Shown piece after piece: positions 1 through 12,967 of a stretch of 49,613 bases of DNA (position 1 is the first letter of the stretch; every line of letters begins with the position of its first letter). Below the pieces are notes generated by a model. It saw only the letters and a program-made list of their open reading frames with translations, ran no database searches and had not been told where the DNA came from. The stretch is taken from the NCBI RefSeq assembly GCF_000003605.2, contig NW_003105103.1:121502-171114 (forward strand). Reading direction: 5' to 3'. The position numbers and the translations under genes are program-made. The DNA comes from Saccoglossus kowalevskii (Eukaryota; Hemichordata; Enteropneusta; Harrimaniidae).

Positions 1-496
1 ATATTCCCTTCACATTCCACTGTATTACATAACCATCTTTGAGCTGAGGCAGTTATGGTTCTACAACCATCACCAGTTCTCTTGTTACTATTTGTATTTA
101 CCCCTCTGTCATTCTGTCAACTATAACTTTAAGTTATTAGGGAGCATACCATTCGGGGATATTAATAAGTTGGAAATAGGTTAGGAAAGATAGGAAATAA
201 TTCGATATACAACACGAATTAAACAGAAATGAATTGTTTGTGAGTTTTCTCGAATTTGCTGAGACTGTATTCCATACGATAACGAGCAGCCGTGACTTGC
301 GTAATGACACCATGAACGTGTTATGATGATACATTCACTATCATCCGTGAGTCGTGTTTCATATTTAAAGTTAGTAAAAAAGTCAACTTCATTGAAATTA
401 TGAAGCATTTTAGATGTGGTCACCACATGTGATAAGAGAATGAGTCATTCTTGAAGATAGATATAATACCGAGCCATGCCACAATGATTGTATGAA
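1..496. other. Upstream flank, no gene recognised
   Basis: This is AT-rich sequence before the promoter of the first SEC14-like gene. Only short overlapping minus-strand open frames occur and none resembles a known protein or ends at plausible splice sites. I see no terminal exon of a further upstream SEC14-like copy, so the array may start here or continue outside the window after a spacer. Confidence 0.6.
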
Positions 497-509
497 TGAC
501 CTTTGAACT
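497..509. promoter_or_regulatory. DR1-type nuclear receptor site, gene 1 promoter
   Basis: The sequence TGACCTTTGAACT reads AGTTCAAAGGTCA on the other strand, two AGGTCA-like half-sites separated by one base. That is the binding pattern of HNF4 and RXR heterodimers. It lies 78 bp before the gene 1 start codon. Seen: the motif and its placement, echoed in the other promoters. Inferred: that it is functional. Confidence 0.5.
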
Positions 510-586
510 GATGTACTGTTTGAGTTTGTTAACTTGTTGACTGTACGTAGAAGCTTAGTCTGAGACTGCCTGCCGAAATCAACACA

Positions 587-3500
587 ATGAGTGGACGGGT
601 TGGTGATCTGTCTCCAAAGCAGGAGGAAAAGTTGGCTGAGGTAATCACTCGCGTGTTTTCAAATGTGCAGCGACGTCATTGCACATGTCACGTGTAGATG
701 TCACTTATAAAAACGGTGACGTACTTGCGTGCATGTAAAGATTTTGATACTTATTCGATTAAGTGCCGCTATGACATTTGACTATATATTGTTTAATGGA
801 ACTTGGTCTTCTAGTTTATTTATAATAGTTCAGAAGTTCTATTGAACCTTTATTCAGCGCGACAATAATGATCGACCATGCTGTACTATGCACCCATGCC
901 ATGGCAAAGGTTTCGTGTCGTGAGATAAGGCTATGTAAACGCCAGGGATTTACATTCGGGTCACTATAAACTATACAGTATGAACGTCAGCACTTTTCTG
1001 TTTGGTTTGATGACGTAGTTGACGCATGGCACAGATAAATTCACGTGTCAGCGACTGTTGAAAAAAATCACCAAGAGAAGCGAGAATAGCATTTGAAAAA
1101 ACTACGTACATAAAATATGATGATCAATATTTCGAACACAACACTCGAAATAAGCACTGCATTCAGCTAAAATGTAAATATAATATTATAAAAGCCGACA
1201 TTAGCTGAATGAATATTTAAATTATATTACATTTTGGTCCACATATATATTGGTTGTGTCTTCTGATGTACTACAAAGTAAGCTTGAATCAGAATAGGTG
1301 TAAGGCACTACGCTCAAACGAATATGTATGAGTTTCGTTATTAACAAGTACATTTCATTGTATTTTTCATTGACATGATGTCAGTTTAAAGAAAAGCTGG
1401 TGGACATTTTAATCAAGCCTGAACACGATGACTACTATTGCCTGAAATGGTTAAGAGGTATATTTCTATTTAAATCTGTATTCACTTCATATACCGGCGC
1501 AACTGCGCGTATGTTGGCGCACACAGTAATGTAAAATTGGAATATTTATTGCAATAAGTAACAATGTGATATGTTATGTAATACATTATGTAACGTATTA
1601 CAGTAAATAAATAGTACAATTAAGAACAACCCTAGTAAACTGAAAGTAATATTGCAGTGTAATGCATGTAGTAATATGTAAGTAAGCGACGCATACAATA
1701 ATTAATGCTTTATTACATGTAGTAACACATATTAAGTAATACTACACGGAGTAATACATGTAACCTGTAATGCAACAGTAGTAATGCGTGTAGTAATATT
1801 ACAGCAACATATCAAATCAGTAATATACACTCAGTACATATTACAAGTGATAATTAACGTACATAGAAATATTAAAAAGATAAATAAATATGTAATGAAT
1901 TGACATGGAAATATAACGTATATTCTTGTCTTAATAGCAAGGGGTTTTGATGTGGCGAAAGCAGAGACAATGATAAGAAAGGTGAGCGTATTGAAATTGT
2001 TGTGTTGGCTGCCTTTCCTTAGCGAAACGTGTGTTTCAAGCAAAGCTGTCTGACAACAGCTCGAAATTGAATGATTGATTGATTGATTTAATAAAGAATT
2101 GATTGGTCGATTGCAGCACATGGAAACAAGGAAGAAGATGGGATTGGACACAATAATCACTGATTACAAAGCACCAGAGGTATTATTGAATTCTTTTTCA
2201 GCACATCCCAAATGTCATGGCAACAAAGAAGCTAAACGTTTAGAAACATATCAGAATGAACATGATAGATGTTAGATGCGGCGTTGTATAACAGTGCTTG
2301 ATTTGGGTTAGCGGTAATCCTAGTCCGGTTTCGTTACGTGAATGCGTTCGAGCATTGATAGGTAATGGACACTTTATTGATATTAACAATCTGTGGATCA
2401 GGATATATTGAACATAAAATGCAAATGTACGAAAAGGTAAAAACTAAATCGTTTAATGAACTTTCACTAAGTTTTATATTAATTGAATGTGGTAATTTAT
2501 CTGATAGGTAATGGAGAAATGCTTTCAAGGTGGCTTTGTGGGGGAGGATAAAGACGGTAATCCTGTCTGGATTGATCCCATAGGGAATACCGATCCTAAA
2601 GGTAATGTATCCGTCCTATTCATGATGTCATACCTATCAGCACTATCAGGTGTAACCACGCGTGCTTGCCGTAAACTAGACGAATGCGCTCATATCTGAA
2701 TCTTATTGGCTATCATTTATTTTAATCAGGGTTCCTGAGGTCTATTCGAACCTCTGACATCACGCTTTCCAGATTGCAGTTCACAGAACGGACACTCACA
2801 GAGATATTTCCAGCCATGAGCAAAAAAGTGAGTTTAAAATATTGATGTATTTTGTCGGTAGTACATTTTTCCATACATATCCTTATAACATCACCATGTA
2901 GAAAATCCATAAAAACGCACAGAATTTAAAATTATGCGTTGGTTTAGAGTGTTCAAAAAAGTATTGTAAGATCGACGAGTTTTACCTGAGAGTATGCTGT
3001 GTAAACTATGCATGTATTGCTTGTATTTTAGCACGGAAAACGAATCGATGAATTGACATATGTCATGGACCTGGAAGGGCTAGGGACAAGACATCTATGG
3101 AAACCTGCTGTAGACTATGTTAATAAGGTTGTACATATGCATATCAAGTTCGATGTCTGCTTCACCCATTTTAACATAGAACACATAAATATATATAATC
3201 GTTTTGGTTATCTCCTTCGTTAGTTTGGAACCATCATTCAAGCCAACTATCCAGAGTGTCTGAAAGCTCTATATATTGTAAGGGCGCCGAAGATTTTCCC
3301 ACTTGTCTATGCACTGATCAAACCGTTTATCGACGAAAACGTTCGTAAGAAGATACACGTGTTGGATGGTCAGTTAATTGTATTATGTCCGAAGAACCTA
3401 GGTCAACAAACATTATATATTTTAATTGTATAGATAACACCAATACATCATATATGTTGTAACTTTTGTTTTAATACTTCTATATTTTTTTTTCAGATAA

Positions 3501-4596
3501 TTTCCAGTCAACATTGTTAAAGTACATACCGGCCGAGAGTCTTCCTGTTCATTGGGGAGGCACTATGACTGACCCGGAGACTGGTGATCCCAAGTGTGCT
3601 AGTATAGTAAGTATATGATCATGAATGTGTTCGGAATATAGATAAATATATAATATTGGTATGTAACGCATTACACAGTAGTTGATATTCCTTGCTTGCA
3701 GATAAATCCTGGTGGCAAGGTTCCCGAGAAATATTATATGCTGGAAGTCGAAATGCCTTACGAAAAGTACTTGAAAGTGGAACTTGTCAAAAAGAAGTTC
3801 GATTTGACATTTGAAGTGACAAAGCTAGGCAGCGTAATCCGGTGAAAATCAAATGTTCAAATATATTAGTATAAAACATATGAGAAAAACTATAATGTAT
3901 AGATACAGATTATATACCATGCCCAGCTATATATAGTCTACAAGACGGATTTTACCCAATGACGCCAATAAATCAAGTCGTTTTCCTCTATATGGCGACA
4001 TAATGATGTCTCCTACAACCTCTGAAAAGGCTTTTCCGTTGTAGAACGCAACTGAGTATTCATTCGATGGTTTAATTTTAATACTGTTTTTGCAGTATGT
4101 ATTTTAGAGTACTGTATTAAAACATATATGTTTTCGTCTATATTGTATTTTTGAATATTATAATATAATTGTAATATAATCTTATCACGCAGGTATGTAT
4201 TCAAAACCGATGAAGGGGACATAGGACTAGCTGTATTTCTACAAACGGGCTCAAAGGAGTTGAAACCATTCCAACCCCTCGAGAAATATAATAGTCACCT
4301 CGTGTACGAGGATGGGAGCATAGACTGCCAAGAAATCGGAACATGTAAGTTGTTTTTATGATTACGTAATGTCGTGTGATATACATGAAAGACGGGTGTG
4401 CCAATGTCTTCTGATCACAAAGTGTCTCCCATATAATCGATTTCATTACGAACAAACGCTAATCCTTTTGATTTCGATTTCAGACATCTTAAGGTTCGAT
4501 AACTCACATTCATGGACCAAGAATAAAACTCTACATTACTTTGCTGAGGTCGTCGAGCCGGATGAATTGATTGAAGAGATGAACACTGATTTGTAA
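587..4596 (+). CDS. SEC14-like lipid-transfer protein (CRAL-TRIO + GOLD), gene 1
   Basis: Twelve coding exons: 587-640, 1385-1457, 1938-1981, 2117-2179, 2508-2601, 2730-2827, 3032-3127, 3224-3368, 3497-3606, 3702-3841, 4193-4344, 4484-4596. All introns are GT-AG and the joined frame is open, giving 393 aa, close to the roughly 400 aa of vertebrate SEC14L2. The start MSGRVGDLSPKQ matches the family N-terminus. The CRAL-TRIO N region spans about residues 1-55 (YCLKWLRA), the lipid pocket about 80-250 (VMDLEGLG near 153-160, NYPE at 182-185, APKIFP at 195-200, LPVHWGG at 238-244), and the GOLD domain about 275-385 (NSHLVYEDG, LRFDNSHSWTKNK). Family members bind hydrophobic ligands such as tocopherol, squalene or phosphoinositides in the cytosol; the ligand here cannot be read from sequence. 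There is no signal peptide or membrane segment. This is the most upstream array member and among the more divergent. Confidence 0.93.
1555..1860. repeat. Degenerate GTAATAcATGTA-type repeat in gene 1 intron 2
   Basis: Intron 2 contains many imperfect copies of a short motif around GTAATAC/ATGTAGTAATAT in direct and inverted orientation, making a low-complexity block prone to hairpins. No coding potential is seen in it. Confidence 0.55.
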
Positions 4597-6195
4597 CACT
4601 TGTACACCTTGGATCCCATTTCTGATTATTCAGATAACTCGAATTTTTAAATGAACTTTCTATGGTACACTTTAAACATAGTGTCAGTGTCAGTGTTCAG
4701 TGCAATATGTGAATGAACAAACTATAAACGCAGAACTGTTCACTTGTAAACTCGTGTATATTATGATTTATTAATATTGAGCTTTGCGTTGAATAATCAC
4801 ATCACTTGACATGTATATTAGTAGTCATTCATATGACTACTATATTTCGAATGTATCGTTACTGTCATAAGAACTGTGTCTGCAACGAAGACGATGCATA
4901 TCATTGTAGAAAGGAAATATACAAATCAATAATGACCTCACGTACACATACAAATCAAGATAAAATAAAGACATATAGACTTTAGCTATGCTTGAAGTGA
5001 TTTCAGTTGATTCTAATATTCTGCACCACATAGTCTCAATCAAGTGGTTTGTGTTTGAAATATGATGTATACACAAGACAAGCGACATTTCAGTTATCTG
5101 AAATCACGTAAAACACATCTTTGAATGTGGTAAGTAGTTCACTGCGGAATTACTTGTTTAACAACATGGATGAAAGTTGACATTGTCATTTTAAAAAGTC
5201 AGCATGTGTTTACAGGACCTGACATATACGAAACAGAATCTTCAGTTTCCTTAATCACAAATTTTTATTTTTTTCTGTAAAAATAACGGTTTCATTATAT
5301 TGAGAAGTTAATCGACCAACAGGATAATACAATTCGCTTCCATTGGGATGCAAATACTTTTTTATTTAAAAACAAACAAACATTTCCTTCAATTTCGACA
5401 AATATGATGTCAATTTGAATTTCTAGCATGACGAGAATGTCAATTTCACTGTAGTATAACGTAAGCCACTACTATATATTTGTACCTGAAGTTTATCATG
5501 CGATATATGTCATACTCATGAGTGATCTTAATTTAAATTTTAAATATCTACATACGATTTCTAGGATAAATGACATAAATGTAATTCGTAAGCATTTACA
5601 TAAAAGCACATTTTAAAAGATTAAATAACTCCTTGATTGAACACTTAAAGACTCAATCACCTTTGCACGGTGTTTTATAGAGTTTAGATATGCAATATAA
5701 GACACGCAAGTCATTCATGTCTTCCTTGCCAGGAATTGGGATATTTATTATGAATGACCTGTGATTAGCAAGAAGTGGCATTATTATTTCCAGTAATCCA
5801 AAGTTCTCTAGTGAGGATTTTATAATAATAATTAGTCTTGGAAATAAAACCTGTAAGTGTATCAGGAATATATAATATAACATCTTTTATTGATTTAGTT
5901 CGAGTTCAGCTGTTACAGTTAGAATTGTTGGGGAGCTGTATTGACCAAACTTTATTGTTAACATCAAATGTCAGTAACGTTAAGTCGTCATCGGTTCCTT
6001 TGAATATATTTTACATCCCATGTAATTCACTTGGTAAAACTCATAATTTGAAATTGTTGTTGTCCATATATGTTCATATGTGATAAACGGTGCCGCCTCA
6101 TCATACCATTCCACGCTCTCAACGAAAGTAAATCCTGTTCATTGCGATATCTAATTATGGTGTCACTGCGTGTACCAGGCCCGACCTTACCTATG
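4597..6195. other. Spacer between genes 1 and 2
   Basis: About 1.6 kb of AT-rich sequence. It should hold the 3' UTR of gene 1 and the 5' flank of gene 2. No canonical AATAAA lies close to the gene 1 stop; an AATAAA occurs near 4963 but is distant. I found no decayed SEC14-like exon and no convincing ORF. Confidence 0.6.
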
Positions 6196-6208
6196 TGACC
6201 TTTGATTT
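6196..6208. promoter_or_regulatory. DR1-like site, gene 2 promoter
   Basis: TGACCTTTGATTT keeps the ten bases TGACCTTTGA found at the same place in genes 1 and 3, with a weaker second half-site. It sits 89 bp before the gene 2 start codon. Candidate HNF4/RXR element by motif only. Confidence 0.4.
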
Positions 6209-6297
6209 AGAAAAGTAGGTTGACATCATTAATGCATATTTATTAGGTACCGGCAACTCGTTGTGTTGCATTAGTAAATGCCAGCTAGACATACAAC

Positions 6298-9200
6298 ATG
6301 AGTGCACCAGTTTCTAGCAAGTTGACCCCCAAGCAGGAGCAGAAATTGAAAGAGGTAAGTTTTTCGCGTGTCACGGAAAGAGTAAAACGATATCGTACCT
6401 GAGTAACAATGTATACCAGTATCCATAGCAACGTGTCGTTGAGTATAACATTTACAAATAGTAGATTTGTTGAATTCTGGTATATATGTACGTACAGCAC
6501 ATTTGCTATACGATTCGTGTGTGGTCGAAATTGAACGTGGCGCTTTGATTGGTCACATTTGTAATGAGGAAATTATTTTTCAGTCATTCAAAAGGCGACA
6601 TGCATCAATAATTTTATCTGACCTAGCTCTTACACTAAAAGTTCAAAGATCGTTATAGATAATAAACAGTAATTGTGACTATAACAGTAACTATGCTTTG
6701 TAACTCATTGTCATTTAGAAAAAAGTCTAGTTATAACCTTCATAACTTTTATCTCACAAGTCAGGCATTACTCCAACTGAACGTTGTAGTTAGTTTAATA
6801 CCATGGTATAATTTACATTGTGTTGAGATATCGTCATGACGCAGTTTGTGGACAGTACCTGTGACGTAACGTGAGAAAATCTTGGCGTATACGACAGTAC
6901 ACACAATACAGTAGTGCTATCTCCCAGTAGTATGTAGAATGTCACGCTCACTATGATATGAATGTTGCGTCATACCGATTACGCCCATGTGATCAATATT
7001 ATCCAATCATCCACCAATCATTGCATAACTTGATTTGAACTTGTCCATTGTTTTCAATCATCATGTTTTAGTATTAATTTGATAAAATATTTGTGATTTC
7101 TTCTATACATTCAGTTCAAAATACGAGTTAAAGATATCCTGGTTAAACCCGAACATGATGATCATTACTGTATAAGATGGCTGATAGGTGAGAGGACTTC
7201 AATCACTTTGTTTCACATTGTGTAATGTTGTTTCAGTAGGTGTATCATTGCTGTAATTACAATATAATTAACAATCCAATAAATCAGGATCCCTTTTTTA
7301 ACAGCCAGGAATTTTGATGTGAATAAAACGGAGCTTATGATAAGAAATGTGAGTATAGTAAACGCAAATACGTCGACAGTGCTCTCAATGATGTATTATT
7401 TACGCATACATAAATAACAATATAGTATTAGCATCACTAACAAATATTTGTAATCAAATGCAGAGTATGGAATCTAGAAAAAAAATGGGGTTGGACACAA
7501 TAATTACAGATTTCAAAGTACCAGAGGTAATGAGCATACTTAACAACAAACGCTGATTGTCAACTCTAAGTTGGGTATTAGAAGTGATATTGAAATTTAC
7601 CAAATTTTGTCGTTCAAAAATATCATATAAAAAATATTGCCATTTTGTGTGAAAATGGCGTAAAAACTAATATGGAAAACAATTTTATTGACACATTATC
7701 CGGTGACATTCGGTGAAAAGAGTTCAGTTTGTTCCGAAATAATTGTTTAGGCTGTTTCTCTTCAACAATGCTATTGTAGGTAAAACAAAAGAATTTTCAT
7801 ATTGTGAGTAACCCTACAATGTCTGATACTACTAAATGAGTGTATGAATTGTCATTTTTTTGTTGAAAAGAGCGTATATTTAATTTGCATAAATTATCAT
7901 AGTTTATAAAAAAAATCACCGTCAGGCGATTGAGGAATATATTTATTTACGTTTTCAGGAATTAATTTTTCAAACAAAGTAATTTAAATTTAAATCTGTA
8001 GTTGCATTCGACGAAGAATGACCATGAATATGATTACACTGCTTTATCAGAACTGCTATGATATATAAATATTTATGTATATAACACGTGATTCATTGTA
8101 AAGCTGTACGTTTTGTGTTGCCTTCACAGGTTATGGAGAAATACTACCCGGGTGGAATTGTGGGGGAAGACAATGACGGAAACCCGGTGATGATTGATAA
8201 TATCGGAAAAATTGATGCAAAAGGCAAGGTTATTAAAGTTCATTGTCATATATGTTTATTGAGAGACTTTCACATATGCATAATATGTGAAACATACCAT
8301 TTAAATACCAATTGTTAGGGTATTCGGTTCGACATGCTTCATCACAATTTCAAAAATGTACCGATCATTTTCATATTTTTTGATTTAGTTGCTAAGTTGC
8401 CTCACTTTACAAATGATTTTTTTCATTTTGTCCAATGATTTGAAGATAATTCATTCAGCCTCTCAAAGTCAACGCATAATTATAACATTGTAATTATTAT
8501 GTTAATAACATCTTATGGTTATTTGTAAGACGATGCATCGTCTGATTATGAAAATAATTCAATTGAGAGATTCAAATGTATATTGTAAATCTTCAGGATT
8601 GTTGAGGTCTGTCAAATCAAAAGATATCACACTAAGTAAGATGCAGGAGATGGAACACATTTGCCAAGAGCTTTTCCCGGCTATGAGTAAAAAGGTTTGT
8701 ATCTCGAACCACTCAATGGGTCTGAATTGTACTCGGTGATATTAGGGAAAATAAGAGACGGTAAACACGATATGCACATTAACATTTTAATTATTGATAA
8801 CATAAGCTGTCTAATTTTAATCTCAGTATGGTAAACACATATACGGATTAACTTATATAATGGATTTAGAAGGATTAGGAACGAAACATTTATGGAAACC
8901 GGGTTTGGATATGTTCAATCTGGTAAGGATTTTTAGGTTATTGATAATCGATTTATTAATTCCAATTCATTATATGGTAAATGGTATATGTTAGGCGATG
9001 AATTATTAATGCATTCTGTGTTATCCGTTCTAACAAATTGCACCAGGTGTGAACAATGCACGTCAACTTATTGAATATATATATTTATATTGAATATATA
9101 TATTTATATATCCAGATGACAATGTAGACATATTCTATTCTATTCTAATTGACTTATTATCTGAACAGGAAAATACATTACTCCAAGACAATTACCCTGA

Positions 9201-10330
9201 ATGTCTAAAAGTCATCTATATAGTCAGAGCACCGAAGATATTTCCCGTTATCTACTCGTTGGTTGAACCATTCCTTGATGACAAGATGCGTAAGAAGATC
9301 CACGTTCTTGGGCGTGAGTATCAACTTATTCATCATTTGTATAAAGTGTATTGCATATTGTACTGCCGAGTAACTGACACGTGTTATGATTAGATTAAAA
9401 TGTTTATAAATATTATATTATTTTCACAGAAAACTTTCAATCAACACTGCTAAAGACTATCCCAGCAGAAAGTCTTCCTGTTCATTGGGGAGGCACCATG
9501 ACTGATCCCAAGACAGGTGACCCCACATGTCCGAGTTTGGTAAGTGGATTGAATTTTTACCATGTTGGAATTACGTGCACGGTTCATAATATACCTTATG
9601 AGAGTAATCATTGCAGATCAACCCAGGGGGGTCTGTCCCCGAAAAGTACTATAACCAGGAACCCCCAGTACCAGAAGATAAGCGTCTTAGAGTCGAAATT
9701 GTCAAGAAGAAGTTTGACTTGACGTTTGAAGTTATAAAGAAGGACAGTATAATTAGGTAAGCACGACATGGTTGTCTAAGGTTTTCCGATCATTCATTAG
9801 AAAGTGTTATTGAACGTTCATAACATTCAGTCTTGAAATACAACATGAAATAAAAAAAAAAGATAGTTATATTTTATTTCCGAAATTTTAGGTACGTTTT
9901 TAAGACTGAAGAGGGCGATATTGGCATGACTGCATACCTGCAGACGAAGTCAATGACTATGGTGAAAGAACTGGAACGATATAATAGTCATCTAGTGTAC
10001 GAAGACGGAAGTTTAGATTGTCCACAAGTTGGAACATGTGAGCATTGTTTAATTTATATAGTAGAACCTTCGCTGGGTAGTCTGTCACCAGTATCGATGT
10101 GAAAAGTATAGTCATTTGTACGTAAGTGTGTCATCCTATTACCACAGTCACGTGGTATGCTGTTGTTAGTTCTACATTTCACACTAGATACATGATTTTA
10201 CATATCTTTCCTTTCAGATATCTTAAGATTTGACAATAGTCATTCGTGGATGAAGAATAAAACCTTACATTATTTTGCCGAAGTAATCGAGCCGGATGCC
10301 CTGCTGGATGAACTGTCTACTGATTTATAA
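6298..10330 (+). CDS. SEC14-like lipid-transfer protein (CRAL-TRIO + GOLD), gene 2
   Basis: Exons: 6298-6354, 7115-7187, 7305-7348, 7464-7526, 8130-8223, 8597-8694, 8827-8922, 9169-9313, 9430-9539, 9617-9756, 9892-10037, 10218-10330; 392 aa with an open frame. The start MSAPVSSKLTPKQ is one codon longer than in its neighbours. Exon 5 ends AAAG followed by GCAAGG, so intron 5 appears to be a GC-AG intron; moving to the next GT would break the frame. The CRAL-TRIO N motif reads YCIRWLIA, losing the usual second Arg of RWLRA. Core motifs IMDLEGLG, NYPE, APKIFP and LPVHWGG are intact. Exon 11 is six bases shorter than in the other five genes, removing two residues from a GOLD-domain loop. Ligand unknown. 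Gene 2 is the only copy whose first exon is not 54 nt. Confidence 0.92.
8224..8596 (+). other. GC-AG intron (gene 2 intron 5)
   Basis: The donor is AAAG|GCAAGG, matching the strong consensus of the rare GC-AG intron class (AG|GCAAG). The acceptor is CTTCAG at 8591-8596. The other five paralogs have AAAG|GTAA at this site, so a single T-to-C change explains it. A sequencing error is the alternative. Confidence 0.7.
9073..9115. repeat. AT-rich tandem duplication in gene 2 intron 7
   Basis: Two adjacent copies of TTGAATATATATATTTATA form a short palindromic AT-rich block. No further role is seen. Confidence 0.5.
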
Positions 10331-12833
10331 GACGATTAACTTAAACTTGTTTATGTTTGTTTGTGTGTTGAATATAAAATTACTTATACTCTTATTAACC
10401 GTTCATTACAATATATGATAGCAGTGAATATAATTCTATTAAATTGTCAAGTATATTTGGGATGTAAACACAAACTTTATACGTCTATCATATTCTATGC
10501 AATTTCAGATCACCTAAATGATATGAATCACCAGTGTATCAGGTTTCTAAATATAAATTACATTCAAGTAGTAGTGTCAATTGATGTTAACTTGTGTAAT
10601 TGATATTACAACAAGGCCTAGACGGGATCTGGGAAATCTGGGAAATGGCCGACGAGATCTCGTTGAGGGCGAGAGAGCCACGTATGTTTTTTAAATGTAT
10701 CCCCGCAAATAATGTTTTATACTCTTCCGTTGACGTGCCCACTGTTCCAAATCCTAAGATGACATAGATCATGGCAACAGTAGACTTGACAACCATTTGC
10801 ATATACATCTTCGCCAGTCAAGGACCATTTAATCGGCCGAAGTCTCAACATTAACCCTTGGCAGATTTCACCATGATTTACTATATGTCGCACGCACTCA
10901 AGCGATTACAAGATTCACTTCGGCTCATTTGCATCACCCAATCAGAACTCACGAAAGAAACTGCACTTTACTTGGTGAAATTAAAATGGCGGAATCAAAT
11001 AAACATGTTTTTTTTTTCTGAACGACCTTACTGATCACCAAAAGAAAGCCCTTAGTGCTGTATCTGAGGAAAATAACGTGTTTGTTGCAAACACAGTTCC
11101 TCGACCGAATCGGGCAAGTGGATATGTTATCAGTTTCGACAGTTTTGTCAGTTTACTAAAACACAGTTTGCACAAATATTTAAACATTCCATCGTCCTCA
11201 TTCACTTGCCCACAAACAATTTTCAAAGTTGGAATAAGAAATAGATCTTCTGTTCTTGACTCCAGGTGAATCAGAGCAACTCTGATTGGTGGCGCCAGTT
11301 CCTTGGCGCGTCCAATCAAATGGCTCAATTTAGCTGCAGTGAAATACAGCTTTTTCTAACACGATCACGCACGGGTTCGTGGGCCGGTTTTGAATGACCG
11401 GCTTTAGCAAAACTGTGCGATTCGGACGTTGTTGCATATATGGTCAATTAACATTAGGTGTGAATCCAAGTGGTGTTCCGTTACGCCTAGATACGATCCT
11501 AGTAATATAGCATTCAGAATTACGCAAACATCACACAGGATATGAAATATGATATGTATCTTGGGAAATACAATGCCTTATGTTCATTTATCGGTTCAAG
11601 TATTGCGCCGGGAAATTCTTCATCCTTACGCAATCTCCAGTTCATTCATCCAATAAAATCTATGGCCCGTTGTTTTTAGGGGCGTATAAAGGGTAACACG
11701 CAGGTTTGATTCTAGGCTAGATAATATTCTTTTAGAAACACGTTTATTTCACTAATTGCAAAGCCCGTGACATTCAGGGCTGGGAGCCGTGCATCCAGTC
11801 AGAGGGAAAGTAAAACTGTTGATCCTATGCGCTGTTCATCATTGTACGTAAACAATCTACGAATCCTTGTCAAGTAGCAGCAGATTGCCGCGTGATGTCT
11901 GGAATTTACCTGTTTATATCTTTAATTCTGACACTTTCCATTACTGCAACCAAGTTTATCTGAATAACTACATTTATCATATGAGCAAATCTCAGCGGTT
12001 TTCATGGTTTTAGCTGAAGCAATACACTGCGGTATTTGATCCACACCACGCGATATTTTTTGAAATCGTTAATATTTTTTAGCTGGTTCAAACGATACCA
12101 ACGGAACCAACAACGTAACATCAAGTCATAAGATAAAAACTGTATTCCGCAAGTGCGTCATATTTACTCAGTATTTGCAAGATGTTCTAGAAAAAAGACT
12201 TTCAGAGAGAATCTAGGAAATTAAATTGTATGATGTTTGAAATAATCTCAACATCAGTTATTAGTATTAATCACAATCTCTTTAAATACATATCCCCCGC
12301 GCTTGACTGTCGCGTTCTTGCCATTTATAGTTCTCATTGTCTTGTTTTCTTACTAATATAGTTGCCCATAGAATAAAGACCGCACGTTATTTAAAAAAAC
12401 AGACACCTATATTAAGTCTGAGTTCGAATTCTAATATACATGGGAAAACAACTGCGATGATTAAATAAATGAACACACGAACAGAAAAATGGCTCCCATG
12501 GCTAAGAGTAGTAGCCAAATTAACAACAACTCATTGACATTGACAACTCACAAGTATGAAACTCACCAACGCCACCCAGCCAGTGACGCTCTGTGATAAA
12601 TTTCACATATTAAATTCTGTCGTTCATATAACGGGCCCTGCGCGGTGAATCCATATGACAACATTATAACACATTCTTCCACACGTTGCTATGCTAGCAC
12701 CTAGTGATTACACCGTGCAAGTTCACGCAGATGTCAGGGACACTAATAATGCAAAAATAAGTATTGTACGGGTCAGATTGCAATATCATTGTCGTTAACG
12801 GTGTAACATGTAACTAGCACTATCATACCTGGA
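10331..12833. other. Spacer between genes 2 and 3 with dispersed repeat
   Basis: This 2.5 kb spacer begins with the gene 2 3' UTR, where the hexamer variant AATATA occurs near 10370. A dispersed repeat occupies about 10805-11390. From about 11400 to the gene 3 promoter I see no gene, no decayed SEC14-like exon and no structured RNA. Confidence 0.55.
10805..11390. repeat. Dispersed repeat, longer copy
   Basis: Two segments of this block, about 10805-10880 and 11280-11380, resemble 28225-28295 and 28447-28550 inside gene 5 intron 1 (for example TCGGCCG, CAG(C/T)TCCTTGGCGC, CACGCACGG). The gene 5 copy lacks most of the intervening sequence. The extra part carries a minus-strand open frame of 97 codons (11035-11328) with a Cys-X2-Cys pair (LCKLCFSKL) that might be a zinc-binding fragment; its origin is unknown. 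The simplest reading is one transposon family with a fuller and an internally deleted member. Confidence 0.5.
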
Positions 12834-12846
12834 TGACCTTTGACTA
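12834..12846. promoter_or_regulatory. DR1-like site, gene 3 promoter
   Basis: TGACCTTTGACTA reads TAGTCAAAGGTCA on the other strand. It shares its first ten bases with the sites of genes 1 and 2 and lies 121 bp before the gene 3 ATG. Candidate HNF4/RXR element. Confidence 0.45.
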
Positions 12847-12967
12847 CAAAAGTTGCTTTACATATCTCAGTCATTGTTGATTATTGTTCAGATCCCTATT
12901 CGACGGATTGACTGCAGTACGTTGATTTGTTTTACTCGTGGAACCAAGGCAAAGCGTCTCTGATATC

